A stretch of DNA of 64,000 nucleotides from Delphinapterus leucas (Eukaryota > Chordata > Mammalia > Artiodactyla > Monodontidae): contig NW_022098057.1 in NCBI RefSeq assembly GCF_002288925.2, forward strand, positions 66,588,193 to 66,652,192, in the 5' to 3' direction. Position numbers and translations under genes: made by a program. Positions 36,688 to 48,029 of the stretch are shown here, in pieces (position 1 is the stretch's first letter; each line of letters starts with the position of its first letter). The notes beneath the pieces are model-generated. The model had not been told where the DNA came from. It did no database searches and worked only from the letters and a program-made list of their open reading frames with translations.

Positions 36688-37054
36688 ATTTTGGTGACAT
36701 ATATACAAATGCATATATATACATTTAACATGAGCTTATGAAATTAATAAATTTAAAAAAATATATCGTTAGTGAGATGAGAAGCAATTATAGAATGTGC
36801 AGTGCATTAATAACTGCCTGCATTTTTATGTCTGCTTAGCATTTCTACTTTCTAAATGGTAAATGTATTTAGAAACATGTCATCCTTGCTTTATTGAGAA
36901 CGAATTTTGTGATTTACACCTGATACCAAAATGTTATAGTTAGGAGCTTTATGTTCTGAGTAACATTTTTTTTCTCCATCTCCAAAAATTTTAATGTAAT
37001 TCAGGCCATTATCATTTCCCTCGCTGCCTTCTCACTAACATTCAAAACAGTCTT
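36688..37054. other. AT-rich non-coding DNA
   Basis: No feature recognised before the L1 5' end. Confidence 0.5.
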
Positions 37055-37780
37055 ATTAGGGGAGACCTTCAAGATGGTGGGGAGTAAGACATGGAGATCA
37101 CCTTCTTCCCCACAAATACATCAGAAATACATCTACATGTGGAACAACTCCTACAGAACACCTACTGAACGCTGGCAGAAGACCTCAGACTTCCCAAGAG
37201 GCAAGAAACTCCCCACATACCAGCATAGGGCAAAAGAAAAAAGGAAAAACAGAGACAAAAGAATAGGGACGGGACCTGTACCCCTTGGAGGGAGCTGTGA
37301 AGGAGGAAACGTTTCCACACACTAGGAAGCCCCTTCACTGGTAGAGACGGGGGGGGTGGGTGGGCAGTAGCTTCAGAGCCATGGAGGAGAGTGCAGTAAC
37401 AGGGGTGCAGAGGGCAGAGCAGAGAGATTCCCACAGAGGATTGGTGCCGACCAGCACTCACCAGCCTGAGAGGCTTTTCTGCTCACCTGCCGGGGCAGGC
37501 AGGGGCTTCAGAGGTCAGATCCCAGAGAGAGGACTGCAGTTGGCTGCATGAACACAACCTGAAGGGGGCTAGTGTACCACAGCTAGCCGGGAGGGAGTCC
37601 AGGAAAAAGTCTGGACCTGCCTAAGAGGCAAGAGACCATTTGTTCGGGGTGTGTGAGGAGAGGGAATTCAGAGCACTGCCTAAACAAGCTCCAGAGACGG
37701 GCACGAGCCTTGGCTATCAGCATGGATATGAGAGACAGGCATGAAAGGCTAAGGCTGCTGCTGCAGGCACCAAGAAGCCT
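37055..37780 (+). promoter_or_regulatory. L1 5'UTR (internal promoter region)
   Basis: It begins 'cttcaagatggtggggagta' near 37066 and continues 'acatcagaaatacatctaca', 'cagaagacctcagacttccc', the usual leader of artiodactyl/cetacean L1 elements, which holds the internal pol II promoter. Composition is GC-richer than the surroundings. A G-run at 37349-37364 (eight G's, T, GGG, T, GGG) is a G-quadruplex motif. Open frames at 37074-37551 are translated leader. Confidence 0.8.
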
Positions 37781-40700
37781 GGTATTTATAGGACATTCCA
37801 TCCAAATACAGTAAAATACACTTTCTTCTCAAGTGCTCATGGAACATTCTCCAGGGTAGATCATATTGTGGGCCACCAATCAAGCCTTGGTAAATTTAAG
37901 AAAATTGAAATTGTATCAAGTATGTTTTCTAACCACAATGCTATGAGACTAGATATCAATTACAGGAGTAATCTGTAAAAAAGACAAACACAAGGAGGCT
38001 AAACAATACACTACTTAATAATCAAGAGATCACTGAAGAAATCAAAGAGGAAATCAGAAAATACCTAGAAACAAATGACAATGAAAACACGACAACCCAA
38101 AACCTATAGGGTACAGCAAAAACAGTTCTAAGAGGGAAGTTTATAGCAATACAACCCTACCTCAAGAAATAAGAAACATCTCAAACAACCTAACCTTACA
38201 CCTAAAGCAATAAGAGAAAGAACAAAAAACCACCAAAGTTAGCAGAAGGAAAGAAATAATAAATATCAGATCAGAAATAAATGAAAAAGAAATGAAGGAA
38301 ACAGTAGCAAAAATCAATAAAACTAAAAGGTGGTTCTTTGAGGAGATAAACAAAATTGATAAACCATTAGCCAGACTCATTGAGAAAAAAAGGGATAAGG
38401 CTCAAATCAATAGAATTAGAAATGAAAAAGGAGAAGTAACGAGTGACACTGCAGAAATCCAAAGGATCATGAGAGATTACTACAAGCAACTCTATGCCAA
38501 TAAAATGGACAACCTGGAAGAAATGGACAAATTCTGAGAAAAGCACAACCTGCCGAGACTGAACCAGGAAGAAATAGAAAATATAAACAGACCAATCACA
38601 AGCACTGAAATTGAAACTGTGATTAAAAATCTTCCAACAAAGAAAAGCCCAGGACCAGAGGGCTTCACAGGCGAATTCTATCAAACATTTCAAGAAGAGC
38701 TAACACCGATCCTTCTCAAACTCTTCTAAAATATAGCAGAGGGAGTAACACTCCCAAACTCATTCTACAAGGCCACCATCACCCTGATACCAAAGCCAGA
38801 CAAAGATGTCACAAAGAAATAAAACAACAGGCCAATATCGCTGATAAACATAGATGCAGAAATCCTCAACCAAATACCAGCACACAGAATCCAACAGCAC
38901 ATTAAAAGGATCATACACCATGATCAAGTGGGGTTTATCCCAGGAATGCAAGGATTCTTCAATATATGCAGATCAATTAATGTTACAAACCATATTAACA
39001 AACTGAAGAATAAAAACCATATGATCTTCTCAATAGATGCAGAAAAAGCTTTTGAGAAAATTCAACACCGTTTTATGATAAAAACTCTCCAGAAAGTAAG
39101 CATAGAGAGCACTTACCTCAACATAATAAAGGCCATATTTGACAAACCCACAGCCGACATCATTCTCAGTGGTGAAAAACTGAAACCATTTCCCTTAAGA
39201 TCAGGTACAAGACAAGGTTGTCCACTCTCAGCAATATTATTCAGCATAGTTTTGGAATTTTTAGCCAGAGCAGTCAGAGAAGAAAAAGAAATAAATGGCA
39301 TCCAAATCAGAAAAGAAGAAGTAAAGCTGTCACTGTTTGCAGATGACATGATACTATACATAGAGAATCCTAAAGATGCTACCAGAAAACTTCTAGAGCT
39401 AATCATTGATTTTGGTAAAGTAGCAGGAAACAAAATGCACAGAAATCTCTTACATTCCTATACATTAATTATGAAAAATCTGAAATATAAATTAAGGAAA
39501 CACTCCCCTTTACCACTGCAACAAAAAGAATAAAATACCTAGGAATAAACCTACCTAAGGAAACAAAAGTCCTGTATGCAGAAAACTATAAGACGCTGAT
39601 GAAAGAAATTATAGATGATACAAATAGATGGAGAGATATACCATGTTCTTGGATTGGAAGAATCAGCATTGTGAAAATGACTCTACTACTCAAAGCAATC
39701 TACAGATTCAGTGCAACCCCTATCAAACTACCAATGGCATTTTTCACAGAGCTAGAACAAAAAATTTCACAATTTATATGGAAACACAAAAGACCCCAAA
39801 TAGCCAAAGTAAACTTGAGAAAGAAAAACGGAGCTGGAGGAATCAGGCTTCCTGACTTCAGACTATACTGCAAAGCTACAGTAATCAAGACAGTATTGTA
39901 CTGTCACAAAAACAAATGTAGATCAACGGAACAGGATAGAAGGCCCAGAGATATACCCATGCACATATAGTTGCCTTATCTTTGAAAAAGGAGGCAAGAA
40001 TATTCAATAGAGAAGAGACAGCCTCTTCAGTAAGTGGTGCTGGGTAAATTGGACAGCTACATGTAAAACAATGAAATTAGAACACTCCCTAACACCATAT
40101 ACAGAAATAAACTCCAAATGAATTAGTGATCTAAATGTAAGGCCAGACACTATAAAACTCTTAGAGGAAAACATAGGCAGAACACTCTATGACATAAATC
40201 ACAGCAAGATCCTTTTTGACCCACCTCCTAGAGAAATGGAAATAAAAACAAAAATAAACAAATGGGCCCTAGTGAAACGTAAAAGCTTTTGCACATCACA
40301 GGAAACCATAAACACAATGAAAAGACAGCCCTCAGAATGGGAGAAAATATTTGCAAATGAAGCAACTGACAAAGGATTAATCTCCAAAATTTACAAGCAG
40401 TTCATGCAGCTCAATATCCAAAAACAAAAACCCAATCCACAAATGGGTGGAAGACCTAAATAGACATTTCTCCAAAGAAGATATACAGATTGCCAACAAA
40501 CACATGAAAGGATTCTCAACATCACTAATCATTAGAGAAATGCAAATCAAAACTACAATGAGGTATCACCTCACACCAGTCAGAATGGCCATCATCAAAA
40601 AATAAATGCTGGAGAGGGTGTGGAGAAAAGGGAACCCTCTTGCACTGTTTGTGGGAATGTAAATTAATACAGCCACTATGCAGAATCGTATGGATGTTCC

Positions 40701-40792
40701 TTAAAATACTAAAAATAGAACTACCATACGACCCAGCAACCCCACTACTGGGCATATACCCTTAGAAAACCGTAATTCAAAAAGAATCATGT
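37781..40792 (+). pseudogene. Decayed L1 ORF2 (endonuclease end, reverse transcriptase, C-terminal domain)
   Basis: ORF2 normally encodes endonuclease, reverse transcriptase (RT) and a Cys-rich C-terminal domain for target-primed reverse transcription. Here the sequence enters in the endonuclease part. Surviving frame blocks lie at 38292-38537, 38928-39533, 39599-39970 and 40236-40463. RT signs are '[12 protein letters not shown]' (motif A region, near 39030), '[10 protein letters not shown]' (near 39205) and 'LFADDMILY' (39333-39359), the catalytic FADD still present. A CX3CX7HX4C zinc knuckle is encoded near 40606-40660. Stops and frameshifts separate the blocks ('tga' at 38535, for example), so no protein can be made. 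Confidence 0.9.
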
Positions 40793-41070
40793 CTTTCTGT
40801 TTGAATAAAAAAAAGAAAAAATCCCACAAGGACTCAGAGGCAAAAAATATACAAATCAATTTTCACTGCAAAGTAAAGGAGCTGTTACAGTGGAGGATTC
40901 CTGGACTGAATATCAATATTATGACATAGTGTGAGTGTGTTTCGTGTTTGGTAATTGCAATCATTGTTGCTTTTGTTGTGGTCATCCATTTACAATGCTT
41001 GGTGTCAGTTTATTTCTCTCTTGTAAAAATAAAATACAGTGTATGTGTGTGAGTTGTGAAAAAAAAAAAA
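40793..41070 (+). other. 3'UTR-like unit with its own poly(A) signal and A tract
   Basis: It contains AATAAA at 41028-41033 followed 25 bases later by 12 A's (41059-41070). The body ('tttggtaattgcaatcattg', 'ggtcatccatttacaatgct') looks like a 3'UTR. It may be a nested processed-transcript end inside the larger retrocopy. I do not recognise the parent gene, and no separate target-site duplication is evident. Confidence 0.45.
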
Positions 41071-41269
41071 GAAGGGAGAGGCTGGTGGGGGAGAGCACCT
41101 TTCTCTTTTTCTACTCCCCAGAAGAATATCCACCCACCTAACCCAAGGAAAAGTTTCAGCGATGAAGCTGAACTTAAATGATAAGAAATACAATAAACTT
41201 TCATTATGATATTAGTACCTAGAAAAAAAAATAATAATAAAAGGGGAACAGAGACTAACTTGATGGAGA

Positions 41270-41725
41270 GAACATTAGGAGAACTTAGATGGGAGGTCAG
41301 GGAAGGCATCTTTAAGTGCTGATATTTAAGTAAAAATTTGAGTAGGAAAGAGGAAGAATATTCTAGACATAGAGAAATAAATACAATGGTCTAGAGGCTG
41401 GAAAGAACATGGTCGGTTTGAAGAACTCCAAGAAAGCCAATATTTCTAGACAAGTGGATACTCAAGTTTATTGTGTAGTGGACTGACCTGGTGGGCTTGT
41501 TGAAATAGAGATACCTGTGTTCCAGCCACAGTGGTCTGATTCAGCAGGTGTGGTGTGGGGCCTGAACATTTGCATTTAGAAGTTTCCAGATGATGCTGAT
41601 GGTGCCGGTACATGGACCAGTGAGGGAGCTGGAAAGGGATGGAAGAGGCTAAATAATGAAGGGCCTTAGAACTTTGACAGAGAGCTCCAATTTTATCTCA
41701 GCAGGAATAGAAAATGACTAAGAAG
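41270..41725 (-). repeat. L2-like fragment, antisense, within the retrocopy
   Basis: 'gggaggtcagggaaggcatc', 'gaatattctagacatagaga' and 'aatggtctagaggctggaaa' follow antisense L2 ('agggaaggcctctctgagga...gcattccaggcagagggaac'). A MER5A-like element splits it. Confidence 0.5.
41467..41622 (-). mobile_element. MER5A-like hAT MITE, antisense
   Basis: 'gtgttccagccacagtggtc', 'tgattcagcaggtgtggtgt', 'ggggcctgaacatttgcatt' and 'tccagatgatgctgatggtg' follow antisense MER5A closely. No transposase. Confidence 0.8.
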
Positions 41726-42714
41726 TTTTAAGCAAAGAAATCATAAGTTTTGGTTCCACCTAAAAAGTCAGTCTCGTTGCCACATAAAGGGAGAGAAACT
41801 GAGTATTGAAAAGCCATTTAGGACACTCTTGCAAGAGAAAAATGGCTATATGAACTGTTTTTGCAGGATGGGGAAATTAAATCATGTAACTGAGGCATAG
41901 TTTTCAGATAGTTTAATTGCTTTGATATGGGAAAGAGGAAACAAGGATCTAAGATGACAAAATTTGGGAGATTGCGTGACCTGGAAACGTTTAGGTTTCT
42001 CACCTGAAAATCTGAACAGCTATATGCTACTGAATTTTGACAATGGAAACAAGAATAAAGTAGTATGTCTGCAAAATGAAATGAAGATAAAGCACCTTCT
42101 GCAAGTTGGTGTCACCTGTCTCTCCATTCTAATGGACAAACTTGGAGTGTTCCTCTGTTCTTCAGAAACCTCCTCTTCCCAGAATGGCAGGAATGTACTC
42201 AGTGTTAAACGCTGAGGTCATCCCCATAATCGATGCCTTCAAAGTCTAATGAATGGAAGAACTTTGGGACCCTTATCAAATTTGTAACAAAAATCAGGAA
42301 TGGGGAAGCAGGGAGGGCTTAGGGTTTGACAATTGGATTAGAAATTTGAGGAGCAGAAATTTCAGGAGGATGACAGCGGACAAATAAATTATTATTCATA
42401 AGTCATATTTTATTTCTACTCTGGGGTCAAGTATTTTAAATATATTTATAAAGTATAATACACATGCAGATATGTGTGTTACCTTATTATTTCAAACTCT
42501 GCAGTTTCTTTCTATAAAACATCTCTGAGTTTGGATTTCCAGATTCATTAAGATTCTCTACGGGGGCCTCCTTGCTGCCCCGAAGTGTCTATTCTTCATC
42601 TCCTCTCCTTAAGTCTTCCCATCACTGAGCGCAACAACAGGTTTGTAATTCATAGAACATTGCTTACTATTCAAAGAACTACCTTGGAACTCTCTTTCTG
42701 GCCTTCTCAAATTA

Positions 42715-43391
42715 ATTTTCTTAGTAACAAAATGTCCAGAGTTCCTTGGGAAGCTGACTGAGACAGTGATTAGCATGCAGGAAGTTTACCAGGCAGTGCC
42801 CTGGAGTCAAAACTTACAGAAGGGCATATGTATAGTAAGGAATTTGGCTTTACCTAAAGAGAGATATGACCTTTGTCCCAGTTCCTGGGAAGTAACATTT
42901 AAACCCTTGAAATTTCCTTAGTGATAGGAGTGATTGGTTATGCATGGTGGGCCCCATGGACCATATCTGATACTTTATGCTAATGAGATGATTCCAGATT
43001 GGGTCTAGTCATGCCCAAAAGACAAACCATTGAAGGGTTAGAGCTTTGGGTAAAGTGATACCAACCCAACCTCTGGGGAGGGAAGCTGGAAATTAAGTTC
43101 AACCATATGGGCAACAATTTAACTAATCATGTTTATGTAATAAAGCCTCCATAAAAATTCTAGACACTGAAGCTCAGATGAGCTACCCAGTTGGCAATTT
43201 TTGGGGGGGAGGGGCAGAGTTATTGTTACACATTGTAGCCAGGAGGAGGTAATGGATCTGGACTCCACAGAGAGAAGACAAGAAACTTCACATATGGGAC
43301 GTCCAGATCTTTCTCTATGTGTATCTTCCTTTGTCTGGTTCTAATTTGTATCTTTTTGCTCTAATAAAACTATAGTCATAAGTAGAGTGTT
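42715..43391 (+). repeat. 5' part of an ERV-type LTR, truncated at its poly(A) site
   Basis: 'ggtgggccccatggaccata', 'aatcatgtttatgtaataaa', 'gcctccataaaaattctaga' and 'tttgctctaataaaactata' follow the same LTR type as 58640-59210, which continues past this point. Here the sequence stops 22 bases after AATAAA and turns into poly(A), so the sequence downstream of the cleavage site is missing. Only LTR sequence is present; the ERV class is not resolved. Confidence 0.65.
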
Positions 43392-43402
43392 AAAAAAAAA
43401 AA

Positions 43403-44029
43403 GAGTCATGTACCACAATGTTCATTTCAGCTCTATTTACAATAGTCAGGACATGGAAACAACCTAGGTGTCCATCGACAGATGAATGGATAAAGAAGAT
43501 GTGGCACATATATACAATGGAATATTACTCAGCCATAAAAAGAAATGAAATTGAGTTATTTGTAGTGAGGTGGATGGACCTAGAGACTGTCATACAGAGT
43601 GATGTAAATCAGAAAGAGAAAAATACTATATGCTAACACATGTATATGGAATCTTTTAAAAAAAAATGGATCTGAAGAACCTAGGGGCAGAACAGGAATA
43701 AAGACACAGACGTAGAGAATGGACTTGAGGACCCTGGGAGTGGGAAGAGTAAGCTGGGACGAAGTGAGAGAGTGGCATGCATATATATATACACTATCAA
43801 ATGTAAAATGTATAGCTAGTGGGAAGAAGCCGCATAGCACAGGGAGATCAGCTCGGTGCTTTGTGACCACCTAGAGGGGTGGGATAGGGAGGGTGGGAAG
43901 GAGGGAGATGCAAGAGGGAGGAGATATGGGGATATATGTATATGTATAACTGATTCACTTTGTTATAAAGCAGAAAATAACCATTGTAAAGCAATTATCC
44001 TCCAATAAAGATGTTTAAAAAACAAACAA
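43403..44029 (+). pseudogene. End of L1 ORF2 and L1 3'UTR
   Basis: It resumes exactly where the L1 was cut: 'taccacaatgttcatttcag'. A 72-codon frame (43418-43636) reads '[20 protein letters not shown]', the conserved ORF2 C-terminus, and ends near the normal ORF2 stop. The 3'UTR follows, with 'gctagtgggaagaagccgca', and ends 'aataaagatgttta' plus an A-rich tail with CAAA repeats. This end shows the canonical 3' terminus for L1 in this genome. Confidence 0.92.
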
Positions 44030-44264
44030 ACAAAAATGCAGCCTTATGTTTCTCAAATTCATTTTACTGCAAAGTAGTAATGATTTATAACAGTATATCT
44101 CAGAGTGGGAGTTAGTGCCCCCCAGGGGCAATTTTGAATATTCTTAGAGGCATTCATGTCTTCTGATAGAAATATGCCTGAGAATTTACATGTAGCAATG
44201 CATATTATTTTAATATAGATTACTTTCCTTATACTCATTTTTGAGTTTCAGTTATACATTGTGT

Positions 44265-44545
44265 TGACACTTTATTATCAGTTTTCTGGAGGTATAAATA
44301 AATACAGTAAAATTCAGCAACGTTGAGTATACAATTTGATGTGTTTTACAAATGTACAGGCATGTAACCACTGACAAAAGCATGAATAAACATAGCTGTC
44401 ACCTCAAAAAGTTTCCTCATGCACCTTTGTTACCGATCTTTTCCCCATCCCTGGTTTCTGGCAACCACTGATATGCTGTCTGCCACTTCAGTTTTACCAA
44501 AATGTTTGGCATTTTGTGAACCACAATTTCTTTTGGATGGGTAAA
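44265..44545 (-). repeat. L1M 3'-end fragment, antisense
   Basis: 'gacactttattatcagtttt', 'ggcatgtaaccactgacaaa' and 'ccctggtttctggcaaccac' follow the antisense L1M 3' end ('tttattgagatataattc...cccctggcaaccactaatc'). Confidence 0.65.
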
Positions 44546-44559
44546 GTACAATGTGTATA

Positions 44560-45115
44560 CACGTAAATGGTGAGAAAAAAGATCATATCAGGAAGAATCT
44601 TAAGTGACATGCTTAAAGTTTTTACTTACCTTAAAGGCAATGAGGAGTTATCAGTGGATCTTTAACGAGCAAGATTCTTGATACAATTCGAGTTTACAAA
44701 TCTTCCAGGGCAGGGGGAGAATTGATTGGAGAAATGTGAGGCTGGAGGTAGAGAGAACAGTCAGAAAGCTGCTTCTACAGTTCAGGTGAGGAATGGTGAA
44801 ACCTGAACTAAGTCAATAATAGAAGCAATGGATTAGTGGGTACAGGGCTGACAGCGGTTTAGCAGGCTGTTCTACATTTTTCTAGAAACTGGAGAATGAT
44901 TGGATGTCAAGGATGGAAATGCAGGTAAACAAAAGATTATATCCAGGGTTTTGGCTTCAAAAACTGGATAGACATTAAAGTTATTAACCCAAAAAGTAAA
45001 CAGAGAAGTAGAATTGAGGTATAGAGAGAGGGTGGGGAGTTAAGCTTTGATCATATTTAGTTTGAAGTATCTGTGAAATATTCAGGTGAAAATGTCTAAT
45101 TGTTTCTAAGACCAA
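44560..45115 (-). repeat. L2-like LINE remnant, antisense
   Basis: 'ggctggaggtagagagaaca', 'gctgcttctacagttcaggt', 'ggaatggtgaaacctgaact', 'ccagggttttggcttcaaaa' and 'ttgaagtatctgtgaaatat' keep the order of the antisense repeat seen elsewhere in this window. Confidence 0.45.
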
Positions 45116-45299
45116 GAAAAATGTCTAGATTGAAGTTATGGACTTGGAAGTCATAAGTATATATTGACAGCGATGTGATTTTAAGTACTATTCTGCTAAC
45201 AGAATTTGAACAAAGTGTATTTCCTCTCCTATATTTTTTCTTGAAGTTAGAAATATCCTCCTTTTGGAATATCTGTGCCGTCTGTATCCTCTTATTCTC

Positions 45300-45760
45300 T
45301 TCAACTTGCACTTGTCTTGTCAAGGCTTAGATTATTTTCAACGTATACAACCACAATAGCTTCCTCACACCTACCTGTAGTTCCCCACCCAACACAACTT
45401 ATATACTCCTGTCACAAGTCTTTACCCTTTCTTTTCTGTTTGCCTAAAATGCTCTTCTAACCATTTTTTGTAAAATTTGTATCCACCTTACAAAATCTAA
45501 TTCTAAAGATTATCTTCATTTAATCTGTTTCTATTCCCACACACAACCACATGCAATTTCTTTCTTTGAAACTGTATAGCATTTTTCAAAAATATTGCTT
45601 ATTTTGCACCACTTAATACACTTATAGTTATGCATATCTCATTAATCCTCTTTATTATATTGTAAAGTCTTTAAGCATATGGTTTGCACTTTAACCACTG
45701 TATTTACCAATGGAGCACACAAGTGCTGCTTTATATTTAGAAGGCTCTCAGAAATATTCA
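45300..45760 (+). repeat. L2-like LINE remnant, sense
   Basis: Pyrimidine-rich text, then 'attgtaaagtctttaagcat', 'ttggtttgcactttaaccac'-type wording near 45660-45700, fits the L2 3' region ('tgtaagctccatgagggcag'). Diverged, boundaries approximate. Confidence 0.4.
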
Positions 45761-48029
45761 TCCAGAAACACTGACAAAAGAGTTTTATCCATTTTACATA
45801 AAGACCAAATATAACTGGTTCTAATAGGGCTCCCTAATTGAAGACATCAACTACCTTCTAAAATCATTATTGACACCCAAAATGCTTTGAAATGAGAACT
45901 AATTGAATACTTATGAAGGGGGAAGAGGGGATTTTAAATTCTGAATATTGGTTAAAAAGTATCTACAGGAAATTGAATACCTAGGCCCATAAAAATTTGA
46001 CTTCTTAGCTCCTTATGGATTTTTATATGCTCAAATTACATAGTAGAAACCAGGATACTTAGTTTTGCCTTTTGGTGATTATTGAACTAATTCCCATGCC
46101 CTAATTCAGTTATCTTAGTAACTTGAACTATGGATATCTTTGGGTATAGTAACTTGGAGTGTGAATAACTTGAACTATGCAAACAGATTTCTCATGACTA
46201 AAAACTCAAAGTTACAAATTTTTGATTCAAAATTGTAATTAACAACGATGGAAATAATGGAAAATAGCTGTTTTCAAATACTACTGAGACAGTCCAGAAT
46301 GGTTCTTACATTTTTAATTATGTTATACTAGAATTTGTTTCGGTCATGAAAGATGACTATTCTTGGCAGTTCATAATATGTGTTAAATAATCAAAAATGT
46401 GAAAATGAAGATTATTTGAGAAATAAAACAACCATCTGTCCTAAACCATTTAGGTACTGTTTTGCCTAGAGATTTGAAGATAAGTCAAAAGATCTTGTTT
46501 TGTATTCTAGGATGCCCATTAATTGTTGGATATCTAAGCCAGCTATGCAAACAACAATAGCTTTTAAAAATATTTATGGTAAGATATAGTTTATGGAGCT
46601 AAGAGTGTTAGGATAAAGGTAAAGCTGGACCAGTTTAATAGGATGTCAGAGACAGAATTAAAGAATGTGTGGAGGAAACTGATAGAAAAGCCTAAACGTC
46701 AGGTATCCCAGACAAATACTGACAAAGCTCTAACATAAAAAAAAATAGTGTTTTTGTTTTTTCATTAAAAGTTGTTCAATATTTTTATTTTTAGTAATAT
46801 GCAAAGGCAATTACTATACCTACTTTTGTTTAATTAATGTGAAAATTTGCATCATTTCTTTACATTTCTAGATCACATATCTAGATAGTATCTTTATCCA
46901 GTGGCTTCATTTTCCCATCTGAAAAATGGTCTGAGATTATTGCTGAATGCAGATTGAAAAAACAGCTGTGAATCTTATAGCAAAAGATAATGATGTGTAC
47001 CAAAAAAACATTACCCACTTAATAGGTTTATATAACCTAACTTCTTGATGCTCATCCTAAGTTTAGAAACAAAGAAAAAATACTTTTATATATAAAGATA
47101 ATAGGCTTTTCGTGTCCTTTCCTTTCATAAAAAATGTTGGGTAGAAACACTGTTTAACTTCTGTCAGTATGATAAATAGCCCTAAAATTGCTATATCTGA
47201 AATTGTTTCAGCTCTTTTCTGAAAATTTTTAAGTAATTAAAAACAATGTGAGTGATACCTTCAAATTTCCATAGTATCAAGTAATGTTTATAAGTTTGAA
47301 TTAATTAATACACAATATTAATTATGGTTTGGGTCCTTTTATAGTGACTCTGCAGTCTCCTTGTAGTGTATATTGTTCAACTTGTGTATCTTTCACTGAT
47401 TAATAGGACACTCTATCATTTTACTAAGTCTCTGTGCTTCAAAAATATGTTACTAGTGACTTAATCAGCATAGCCAGGTGTTGTCTATCGGCTACAACTG
47501 AAAGCCAAATATTCTACTCATGCCCTCAGTTACTACCAGATCATGTCCTCTGGATAAGCCAATTCCAGTATCTGCCAAATGAGTATCTAAACTTCATTTA
47601 TTTATAAGGTTATGGCATTATTATTTAGGCAATGTAAATAAAGTGTTTTCATCACATAAAAAATAAGCTATCATCATTCAAAATGTGTGATATAAAAGGG
47701 AAAAGGGGCACTGAAATAGAATTTTTCAAAGATTTTCTGCAGATATCCTTTCACTGTTATTCAGTAGTGTTTGCGAAAAGCTTAAATTTGGTATGAAAAT
47801 GTTAGGAGGTTTAGGTTGTAACCAAAGAGTGTGTTTTGTTACACCCGGGACCATTTACGCCAATTAAGAACAGCGCTTCTGAAGTTGCTTTATAAACTCA
47901 GAGTCAAGCTGAAAATAGGCATGTATTTTTAATATGTTTTTTTATGTTATATATTTTAATAAATTCAACTTGGTTTGACAGAATATAGGAGCGGAAGCCA
48001 ATGGATATGGGTTCAATTTCTGGTTCTAT
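45761..48029. other. Repeat-poor non-coding DNA
   Basis: No repeat or gene recognised over about 2.3 kb, except a loose internal repetition of 'taacttgaactatg' near 46120 and 46170. Confidence 0.5.

Larger units (their letters stand above)
40779..43411 (+). mobile_element. 2.6-kb retroposed transcript ending at an LTR poly(A) site
   Basis: The L1 is interrupted between 'aaaaagaatcatgt' (40779-40792) and 'aaaaagagtcatgt' (43398-43411), a 14-bp target-site duplication with one mismatch. The inserted sequence 40793-43397 ends with AATAAA at 43363, then 22 bases, then an A tail (43392-43402). These are marks of L1-mediated retroposition of an RNA. Inside are an antisense L2-like piece, a MER5A-like piece and the front half of an LTR. 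The source was therefore a non-coding, unspliced-looking transcript that terminated in an LTR. No conserved frame is seen; an 83-codon frame at 41964-42215 has no known relative. Confidence 0.8.
37055..44029 (+). mobile_element. L1 retrotransposon, internally deleted and interrupted
   Basis: The order is 5'UTR (37055-37780), ORF2 without its first part (37781-40792), a 2.6-kb foreign insertion (40793-43397), then the rest of ORF2 and the 3'UTR to an A-rich tail near 44015-44029. All of ORF1 and the ORF2 start are missing. L1 sequence alone is about 4.4 kb, against 6-7 kb for a full element. Flanks 'acagtcttat' (37047) and 'gcagccttat' (44038) may be a decayed target-site duplication. This LINE would have encoded proteins acting in cytoplasmic ribonucleoprotein particles and on nuclear target DNA; it is now inert. 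Confidence 0.92.

Noticed and set aside
37074..37551. Several open frames in GC-richer DNA that resembled a 5' exon or CpG island
   Set aside because: The sequence is the L1 5'UTR, continuous with L1 ORF2 downstream.
41964..42215. 83-codon frame inside the retrocopy as a possible retrogene
   Set aside because: No known domain and the surrounding insert consists of L2, MER5A and LTR pieces, so the parent RNA looks non-coding.
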